A DNA stretch of 11,152 nucleotides from an uncultured Rhodopirellula sp. (GTDB lineage Bacteria; Planctomycetota; Planctomycetia; Pirellulales; Pirellulaceae). The stretch is from the NCBI GenBank assembly GCA_913061385.1, contig CAJXTM010000048.1, positions 1 to 11,152 on the forward strand, in the 5' to 3' direction. Positions 6,094-11,152 of the stretch are shown here, piece by piece; positions within the stretch are counted from its first letter, which is position 1, and every line of letters starts with the position of its first letter. The notes under the pieces were generated by a model. It did no database searches. It saw only the letters and a list, made by a program, of their open reading frames with translations, and was not told the DNA's origin. Made by a program: the position numbers and the translations under genes.

Positions 6094-6711
6094 ATGCAGT
6101 TGGATCCTCAAGAATTGTCTGTCCGCGAATTGTACGGTTGGATGGTTCAGTTGATCACACCTCGCCCCATCGCTTGGGTCTCGACCCTGTCCGCAGATAG
6201 TGTCGCGAATCTCGCTCCCTATAGTTTCTTCAATGGGGTAGGAGCGAATCCACCGTTGGTGATGTTCTGTCCCGCGAACAATCGTTGGGGTGATGCAAAA
6301 GATACACTACGGAATGTCAGACAAAATGGTGAGTTTGTGGTCAACATGGTGACCGAGGCAATGGGCGAACAAATGAATCAGACCGCAGCAGAGTACGGTC
6401 CCGAGACGGATGAGTTTGTTGCTGTAGGAGTCTCAAAGGTTGCTTCTGCCAAGTTGCAAGTCCCACGAGTGGAAAACTGCAAGGCTGCGATGGAATGTCG
6501 AGTCCATCAGATTCTAGAGATGGGGCAGGGACCCGGTGGTGCCAATTTAGTAATTGGTCAGATTGTTTGGCTCCACGTCGCCTCGGATTTGTTCAGTGAC
6601 GAGGGCAAGTTTCTTAGCGAAGAATTCGATGCGATTGGGCGGATGGGGGGAAACTCATACTCCCGCACACGTGACCGTTTCGCTTTGGAACGACCTCCAC
6701 GCCCGCTGTAA
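6094..6711 (+). CDS. Flavin reductase-like (FMN-binding split-barrel) protein
   Basis: The product has 205 residues and belongs to the flavin-reductase-like domain family (the DIM6/NTAB type). Members bind FMN and use NAD(P)H to supply reduced flavin or act as oxidoreductases. Recognisable parts are ITPRPIAWVSTLSADSVANL (residues 21-40), APYSFFNGVGANPPLVMF (41-58), DTLRNVRQNGEFVVNMV near 69-85, and GRMGGNSYSR near the C-terminus. Its partner or substrate is unknown. Start choice: ATG at 6094 has AAAGG (6081-6085) eight bases upstream. The alternative GTG at 6076 would overlap the phosphatase stop as GTGA and add six residues, which is also plausible in a coupled operon. It is the third gene after the kinase and phosphatase genes. 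Confidence 0.9.
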   Translation: MQLDPQELSVRELYGWMVQLITPRPIAWVSTLSADSVANLAPYSFFNGVGANPPLVMFCPANNRWGDAKDTLRNVRQNGEFVVNMVTEAMGEQMNQTAAEYGPETDEFVAVGVSKVASAKLQVPRVENCKAAMECRVHQILEMGQGPGGANLVIGQIVWLHVASDLFSDEGKFLSEEFDAIGRMGGNSYSRTRDRFALERPPRPL

Positions 6712-6713
6712 TT

Positions 6714-6833
6714 ATGATCTTCACAGAAGGCTTTTTCGCAGGTTTGCTGCGTCCTTTGACCATGTGGTTGTCCTCAAACTCTGTTCCAACTGACCCCCTT
6801 TTATTGTGGGATCGCACTGCTGGATGGCCGTGA
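6714..6833 (+). CDS. Possible 39-residue peptide (doubtful)
   Basis: An ATG two bases after the flavin reductase-like stop opens a 39-codon frame encoding a hydrophobic, amphipathic peptide (EGFFAGLLRPLTMWLSS in its first half). I see no Shine-Dalgarno sequence and recognise no family. Its only support is the tight spacing to the operon and the stop lying just before the hairpin at 6837. It may simply be an open stretch. Confidence 0.2.
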   Translation: MIFTEGFFAGLLRPLTMWLSSNSVPTDPLLLWDRTAGWP

Positions 6834-6836
6834 CGC

Positions 6837-6860
6837 CGGTTCTAGCTTTGGCTGGAACCG
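6837..6860. terminator. Inverted repeat between convergent genes, possible bidirectional terminator
   Basis: CGGTTC (6837-6842) pairs with GAACCG (6855-6860). Inside, a T-G wobble and AGC/GCT extend the stem to ten pairs around a TTTG loop. It lies between the rightward operon (ends 6711) and the leftward DUF1571 gene (ends 6987), where a shared terminator is expected. No T-run follows on either strand, so Rho-independent function is uncertain. Confidence 0.4.
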
Positions 6861-6986
6861 AACTGACATTTTGCTGAGTAGCAAGCTTTTCAGTGCCGAG
6901 CTTTCCAGTAGGGAGTTCTCACGCACTGGGTTGATCATTGGAACGAGTTGCTGGTTTCTAACCAGATCTATCCGACGCAGTGGCTG

Positions 6987-7859
6987 TTAATAGAATTTGT
7001 AGGCAGGATTGCGAGGGTCAAAGTCCTCGTCCTTAAGGCCCACATTTACCTTGAGATTCAGGTAGTTGTACTCTTCCAGAACATCAAGCGGTGCATCAGC
7101 GTTTACCGGCCAATCGTAGGCGATGTAACGAATCGGCACATTCAGTTGGTCATCGATAAATACAGATGCTTGATAGAATTCAAGGTTTGGCTGCTTGGTC
7201 GGTTGCGTCACTTGCAACACGGTGCATACACGATCTTTCACACGAGCGTTCTTGCGAAATTCGCACTGAACGTCGTTGAACTGCCGGGCTTGTTGACCGC
7301 GTTCAATCAGCTTGACGATTAGATTCTCGACTCCAATCTCGGTCATTGGGTAGCGTTGGCCACGCATCGCCAGCATGCCGGTAGGTGGCAGGTTCACAGT
7401 TGGCAGGAACTTGCCTTTGAGGCCACCCTCGTGGGCAATGATGTTATTGTTGTTTTGGCCTTCAACGTAGATCACCTCGCGGCCCTTCACCGAACTGGGT
7501 TTCAAAAAGTTGAGGTAGACGCTGAGCGGTTGAATGAGTTGCCCATTCCTGACTTTGCGATTGCGGATTTTGACCTGCATGTACTCATGAGGACTAAGGA
7601 CGTCGTCGATGCGTTCACGTTTGATCAGGATCGCGGTGTAGTCATCGATGTTTTCTCGACAGCCGGTCAGTCCTGACTCCGCGATCTCGAGTGCTCGATC
7701 CAGTGGGTGCCGCGGAGTGGGTGCTATGCTATTGGGTGCCTTTGCCACTCGATGGACGGGTTCCCGCAGGCCCTTGTCATCCGCGAAAGCAGTTCGGCTC
7801 CCTGCACCAATCGCGAGGGAACCACATAGCGTTACAAATTGGCGGCGTTTCATGTTCAT
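6987..7859 (-). CDS. Exported DUF1571 family protein with Tat-type signal
   Basis: The protein has 290 residues and belongs to DUF1571, a family of unknown function that I know mainly from planctomycetes. The N-terminus is MNMKRRQFVTLCGSLAIGAG. The twin Arg followed by QFV and a hydrophobic stretch indicate Tat export, with likely cleavage after AFA (residue 26). This suggests a folded, possibly cofactor-carrying periplasmic protein. The mature part contains the conserved-looking TAILIKRERIDD, VYLNFLKPSS, GREVIYVEGQNNN, VIYxxG-type strands and a C-terminal LEEYNYLNLKVNVGLKDEDFD segment typical of the family. Repeated beta strands suggest a lipoprotein-carrier-like (LolA-type) barrel, but that is inference. 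The ATG at 7859 has GGAAG about nine bases upstream, and the ATG two codons later is a possible alternative. It is divergent from the secreted protein gene at 8207. Confidence 0.88.
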   Translation of the reverse strand: MNMKRRQFVTLCGSLAIGAGSRTAFADDKGLREPVHRVAKAPNSIAPTPRHPLDRALEIAESGLTGCRENIDDYTAILIKRERIDDVLSPHEYMQVKIRNRKVRNGQLIQPLSVYLNFLKPSSVKGREVIYVEGQNNNNIIAHEGGLKGKFLPTVNLPPTGMLAMRGQRYPMTEIGVENLIVKLIERGQQARQFNDVQCEFRKNARVKDRVCTVLQVTQPTKQPNLEFYQASVFIDDQLNVPIRYIAYDWPVNADAPLDVLEEYNYLNLKVNVGLKDEDFDPRNPAYKFY

Positions 7860-8206
7860 TCTCAGCTTCCATGCGATGAGTGTGGCGATTCCATACCGCC
7901 GGTCAGTTTAATATCGCCGCAAAATGGTAGGAGATTTGATTGCTTTAACTTTCGTGCACCGCGTTCGCCCAACCGTTTTATCCCGCACACGCGCAATTAC
8001 TCCACGCTGTCCTGAGAATAGGGAGCATCCGCGTCATCTTGATAGGTCAATTCAGCTGCGTTGAGCACCATTTTGCGGGCAATTACCGGTTTTGGTTCCT
8101 GTTTGGAAAAAAACGATAACGCTGAGTAGTTGAATCAGCCGATCGCTACAAAAGGTGTGTTCGCTAGAAAATTCCCAGACTGCCTATCTTTAAACAAGGT
8201 GGCCCC
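7860..8206. other. Divergent spacer with an eroded-looking minus-strand open frame
   Basis: This 347-bp region separates the leftward DUF1571 gene from the rightward secreted-protein gene, so both promoters should lie here, but no convincing consensus promoter is visible. The only notable content is a minus-strand open frame, 7997-8134. It reads SKQEPKPVIARKM, then VLNAAELTYQDDADAPYSQD, and looks protein-like, but it lacks a good start. A run of seven A lies at 8107-8113. Confidence 0.6.
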
Positions 8207-8794
8207 GTGGCAAACTCCGTCCGCTTAGTATTGATTGTTCTGGTAGGTACGTTGTTATCACCGGCTCTTTGTTCTGCCCAAATGATCATTCTTCATGAGA
8301 ATTGGCATGGAATGGGATCTCGCAAATCACAGCAATTGGCTTCGGAGCATCGGAAACCTCAGCGTTCGTTGGTGCAGCAACAGCACGAGCGGACAATACT
8401 GCGGATAGAGAATCGCAGTCCCCAGCCAGGGCCTCCATCCGTGCGTGTGGCGGAGCATCGCTACCATGCACCCGACTTGGTGGACTCGTCCTCTGAGTCG
8501 CAAGTGGTTCCTGCGTTTGACATCGCTTTGACACCGACGATTCCATACGACGTGATTGAGGCTCCCTTTCGTCAGCCCCATCGAGAGGAAACGCTTCACG
8601 TTGGAAGTAAGCACCACCCTCCGATCACAAATCGTGAGGGTCCTCACACGGAGAGGGCTGTGATTCCGAACACGATGCAGATGCCGGTCTGGAAAACACC
8701 GTATTCGTATGGTTACTTTGGGACCAGCGGAACCAAGCACTGGTACCGGCACCACGGGTATCGCGATCGTCGGACTGAATGGAGCTATCGGTAG
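8207..8794 (+). CDS. Secreted planctomycete protein with YGYFG...HHGYR...EW C-terminus
   Basis: The predicted protein has 195 residues and unknown function. Residues 1-24 form a signal peptide (MANSVRLVLIVLVGTLLSPA then LCSA), so it is exported. No lipobox precedes the Cys. The middle (30-160) is polar, His/Pro/Arg-rich and probably disordered. The last 33 residues carry the patterned motif KTPYSYGYFGTSGTKHWYRH, then HGYRDRRTEWSYR. I associate this Tyr/Gly/His/Trp-rich ending with short secreted proteins of Rhodopirellula-like planctomycetes, where several paralogues share it. Its role is unknown. The start is GTG at 8207, supported by AAGG (8196-8199) seven bases upstream. Neighbours give no functional hint. 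A weak AAATC/GATTT hairpin followed by two further T at 8809-8825 lies just after the stop. Confidence 0.8.
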   Translation: MANSVRLVLIVLVGTLLSPALCSAQMIILHENWHGMGSRKSQQLASEHRKPQRSLVQQQHERTILRIENRSPQPGPPSVRVAEHRYHAPDLVDSSSESQVVPAFDIALTPTIPYDVIEAPFRQPHREETLHVGSKHHPPITNREGPHTERAVIPNTMQMPVWKTPYSYGYFGTSGTKHWYRHHGYRDRRTEWSYR

Positions 8795-8989
8795 GCTTCA
8801 GGGTCCTCAAATCTGACTGATTTTTCTACTATTTGTTACCCGGCACGCCGCATTTTTGAGTTCTGGATTACAGATTCAGCCGACTTGGTCCTCGTCGGCC
8901 ACTGTCGATGTGCGTAGGATGGAACTCATTGTTTCTCGAGTGGCTTCGTAAGTGCCTGTATTTGTCCATTTCCATTGATTAGCAGCAAA

Positions 8990-9835
8990 ATGAATTCTCG
9001 ACCCTCTTCACAACGTCCTTCCCAGCCTTTGCCTGAGCCATCGACGATTCCACTCAACGGTTGGCACTGCGGGCATTATTTTTATCGGTTTCGACGTGAA
9101 GCCATGCAAGGCAGTTTGTCGTTGGACTGTCAGAAGCAATTGCAAGGGGCTTTGGGAGCTGATGCCGAACTCAAGACGGAGCGGCAGATTTCGTATTGGG
9201 TGAGTGGTCACAGTGCCGATTTTTGCGTGATGCTGATGGATCCGGATCCGGCAAAAGTTGATGGTGTGCATCAACGAATCATGGCGCCGGGACTCGGACA
9301 GTTCATCGAACCCGTCTGGTCGTTTGTTTCCATGAGCGAGGTCAGTGAATACGTTCCCACCATTGAACGCTTTCGCGACCGGTTGATCGCAGGAGGCGCG
9401 GAGGCCGAGTCACCCGAGGTTGCGGCTAAGGTTGCTGCTTATGAGCGGCGGTTACCGATGATGAATGAGCAGAGGTTGAGGCCTGAAATTCCAGACTGGC
9501 CTGCCGCATGTTTCTATCCCATGAACAAGAGTCGTGTCGTAGCAGCGAACTGGTTTTCTGAGCCGTTCAGTGCTCGCAATTCCATGATGGCCGAGCACGC
9601 CCAAAGTGGCATTGCGTTTGCTGGCAAAGTCAGCCAACTCATTTCGGTTGGAGTTGGTCTGGATGACTGGGAGTGGATGGTGACTCTATGGGGGAGGAAT
9701 CCAGAGTATCTTCGCGAGATTGTTTACAAGATGCGGTTTGATAAAGCCAGCGCAAAGTATGCCGAGTTCGGTCCTTTTTATGTTGGTTATCGTGCTGGCG
9801 CTGATGAAATCCTCGATCACTGCCAGCTTCTTTGA
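8990..9835 (+). CDS. hemQ: Coproheme decarboxylase HemQ/ChdC (chlorite dismutase family)
   Basis: The enzyme converts iron-coproporphyrin III to protoheme by two oxidative decarboxylations, the last step of the coproporphyrin-dependent heme pathway in the cytoplasm. It has 281 residues. GWHCGHYFYRFRREAM (24-39) opens the first ferredoxin-like half. YPMNKSR (176-182) carries the catalytic Tyr Y176. H203 in MMAEHAQSG is the expected proximal heme ligand, and Q216 in GKVSQLISVG sits at the distal position. The Tyr-to-His spacing of 27 and His-to-Gln spacing of 13 equal those I recall for Listeria and Geobacillus HemQ. A true chlorite dismutase has Arg at the distal position. FGPFYVGYRAG (260-270) is the family's C-terminal signature. 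A polar N-terminal tail of about 20 residues precedes the fold. Start: ATG at 8990. The upstream TTG adds five residues and neither has a strong ribosome binding site. No other heme genes are adjacent. Confidence 0.93.
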   Translation: MNSRPSSQRPSQPLPEPSTIPLNGWHCGHYFYRFRREAMQGSLSLDCQKQLQGALGADAELKTERQISYWVSGHSADFCVMLMDPDPAKVDGVHQRIMAPGLGQFIEPVWSFVSMSEVSEYVPTIERFRDRLIAGGAEAESPEVAAKVAAYERRLPMMNEQRLRPEIPDWPAACFYPMNKSRVVAANWFSEPFSARNSMMAEHAQSGIAFAGKVSQLISVGVGLDDWEWMVTLWGRNPEYLREIVYKMRFDKASAKYAEFGPFYVGYRAGADEILDHCQLL

Positions 9836-10001
9836 GGGTTCCCCCTCGTGCTGATGGACTCTGATGCAACAGGCAGGAACAAGCGGGTTCAGGTTGTTGA
9901 CGCATCTTAACGCTGTCGAATTCTTGAGCTTGCCAGCAAGTCCTGCGGATCGCGCGGTTTTACTGCAAGTCATTTGACTGACGCGTTTCCCCGGCGTCGA
10001 T

Positions 10002-10979
10002 TCATGGCGACTTAGGATTGTCTTTCTTGCGAGCGATGTCACTGAGACTCTTTTGCAGATTGTTGATCGCGATTGCGATGCCACTCTTGGCGGCACATTT
10101 TAATTCAACCTGATCAAGTTGTTCACAAAAACTGGTGGCTGAATTTGGTCTGGAGCGCGGCTCTTTGCGGAGTAATTGGTGAACCAAATCACAGAGTGGT
10201 TGAGGGATTGAAGAGTTTTGCTTGTAAATTGGCTGTGGGCGTTGCGCGATGATTGAAACCAATTGACCGGGTATCGATTTGGCCAGCACTGGAAGAGAGC
10301 CTGTGCATGCTTCGTAGAGAACAACCCCCAAACTATAAAGATCGCTTCGGTCATCCAATGGCTCGGACCTCGCCTGTTCAGGCGAGAGGTATCCGGGTGT
10401 ACCTAACACGGCCCCTCGGCCTGACAGTTGGTCGAGTGGCGTCGAGGCAAGAGCAAGTCCGAAGTCAAGGATTTTGATGCGATCGGTTCCCTCTTCAATC
10501 CAGATATTTGCTGGTTTGATGTCGCGATGGACGATTCCCTTTTCATGTGCGACAGCCAGACCGGTGGCAATCTGTCTGGCGTAATCGATGATCTGCTGGA
10601 AGTTGAGTTGTTTTCCGGATTGGTTTCGCTGTTCAAGCGTCTGGCCTTTCAACATCTCCATTGCCATGAAAGGTGTTCCGTCGCTTTTTCCCACTTCGAA
10701 AATGGTCACCACATTGTCATGGTGTACTGCCGCCATTGCACGAGCTTCGTGGACAAATCTTTTTCGACTGTTGCGACTTGATGCAACTTTTTTATTCATC
10801 ACTTTGAGGGCGACTGAGCGTTTTAGCTTTGTGTCCACAGCGCGGAAGACATATCCCATGCCTCCACGTCCAAGTTCTGAGATGACACGATAGTGCCCGA
10901 GGGTTCCCAGATCACCATCTTTTGTGGGCGGAGATAGAAAATCGAAAAGCGTCAACGAAGCAGTTACCGGCAAGAGCAC
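10002..10979 (-). CDS. Short PknB-type Ser/Thr protein kinase
   Basis: This is a canonical Hanks-type kinase of 325 residues. The domain spans 30-290: GRGGMG (37-42), K59 in VALK, HRDIKPAN (151-158) with D153, DFG (172-174), LGTPGYLSPEQ (192-202) and RSDLYSLG (211-218). It is an RD kinase and should be active. The preceding linker FLSPPTKDGDLGTLGHYRV is typical of planctomycete kinases, which usually also have an N-terminal zinc-finger-like region and a long C-terminal sensory or repeat region. Both are absent here, and the protein stops about 35 residues after the domain. The GTG start at 10979 gives a hydrophobic MLLPVTASLTLFDFL start. The frame stays open upstream for 31 codons, adding FRLLLLIC, but without ATG, GTG or TTG. 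A hydrophobic N-terminal segment could be real, or the start may lie nearer the linker. It is convergent with hemQ. Confidence 0.92.
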   Translation of the reverse strand: MLLPVTASLTLFDFLSPPTKDGDLGTLGHYRVISELGRGGMGYVFRAVDTKLKRSVALKVMNKKVASSRNSRKRFVHEARAMAAVHHDNVVTIFEVGKSDGTPFMAMEMLKGQTLEQRNQSGKQLNFQQIIDYARQIATGLAVAHEKGIVHRDIKPANIWIEEGTDRIKILDFGLALASTPLDQLSGRGAVLGTPGYLSPEQARSEPLDDRSDLYSLGVVLYEACTGSLPVLAKSIPGQLVSIIAQRPQPIYKQNSSIPQPLCDLVHQLLRKEPRSRPNSATSFCEQLDQVELKCAAKSGIAIAINNLQKSLSDIARKKDNPKSP

Positions 10980-11003
10980 GCAGATGAGAAGTAATAATCG
11001 AAA

Positions 11004-11012
11004 AGTATAGCA
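11004..11012 (-). promoter_or_regulatory. Extended -10 promoter element for the PknB-type kinase
   Basis: On the minus strand the sequence reads TGCTATACT, an extended -10 (TGn plus TATACT). Transcription would begin near 10997, about 18 bases before the GTG at 10979. No good -35 is visible, which fits the extended -10 class. If used, it excludes translation of the open codons upstream of GTG. Confidence 0.38.
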
Positions 11013-11106
11013 ATCACTTTTGGAAACAGAATAGTCGCGAATGGCAGTCTTTACATAGGTGATGTCTGACTTTCACAAATTTACGGTTCGCGAGTCAGTC
11101 TTGGTC

Positions 11107-11152
11107 CTGTCTCTTATACACATCTCCGAGCCCACGAGACCGAGGCTGATCT
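11107..11152 (-). other. Illumina Nextera i7 adapter (sequencing artefact)
   Basis: Bases 11107-11125 are the inverted Tn5 mosaic end CTGTCTCTTATACACATCT. Bases 11126-11140 are CCGAGCCCACGAGAC, and 11141-11148 are CGAGGCTG, the reverse complement of the index at the left end. ATCT, the start of the P7 sequence, follows. True genomic sequence therefore stops at 11106. Confidence 0.98.

Noticed and set aside
8327..8755. 142-codon minus-strand frame
   Set aside because: Antisense to the secreted protein gene, which has a signal peptide and ribosome binding site. The reverse product has no recognisable feature.
11020..11095. Minus-strand frame with HLCKDCHSRLFCF, resembling a zinc finger or CxxCH heme motif upstream of the PknB-type kinase
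   Set aside because: It is a different frame from the kinase, stops at once, and the His-Cys spacing does not fit the zf-HC2 pattern. Most likely chance.
1..11152. Inverted ends as terminal repeats of a mobile element or linear plasmid
   Set aside because: Both ends match the commercial Nextera adapter, index and Tn5 mosaic end exactly, so they are library artefacts.

Overview
The window reads as an almost complete short contig from a planctomycete, most likely a marine Pirellulaceae/Rhodopirellula-type bacterium. The evidence is family-level recognition: a DUF1571 protein with a Tat-type leader, a secreted protein ending in a YGYFG...HW..HHGYR...EW motif that I associate with this group, a PknB-like kinase with the FLSPP...DLGxLGHYRV linker common in planctomycete kinases, and long spacers with mixed gene orientation. 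Base composition is near 50% GC. Both ends (1-49 and 11107-11152) are Illumina Nextera adapter with the same index, so genuine genomic DNA is only 50-11106.

Left arm (50-2729): the 3' end of a succinate dehydrogenase/fumarate reductase iron-sulfur subunit gene (+), then three minus-strand genes. These encode a stand-alone response-regulator receiver protein, a hemerythrin-like helical protein with a five-copy TSTK N-terminal repeat, and a cytoplasmic GT2 glycosyltransferase of the dolichyl-phosphate mannose synthase type.

Central spacer (2730-4025): about 1.3 kb between the divergent glycosyltransferase and kinase genes, without a convincing large gene. It holds a 29/30-bp tandem direct repeat, a GNRA-capped hairpin, a terminator-like hairpin, an interrupted open frame and a possible 74-residue membrane protein.

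Operon (4026-6711, +): an unusual Hanks-type Ser/Thr kinase (HGD and DMG in place of HRD and DFG) overlaps by four bases an inositol-monophosphatase-family phosphatase gene, followed at once by a flavin-reductase-like FMN protein gene. The spacing implies co-transcription and translational coupling. A 39-codon ORF and a hairpin follow.

Right arm (6987-11106): a Tat-exported DUF1571 protein (-), a short secreted planctomycete protein (+), coproheme decarboxylase HemQ/ChdC (+), and a short PknB-type kinase (-). The kinase lacks the long C-terminal sensory region usual in its relatives and has an extended -10 promoter just upstream.

I saw no tRNA, rRNA, CRISPR array, integrase or transposase. 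There is no clear evidence of a new defence or mobile system. The most unusual material is the structured central spacer, the atypical kinase operon and several small or eroded frames.
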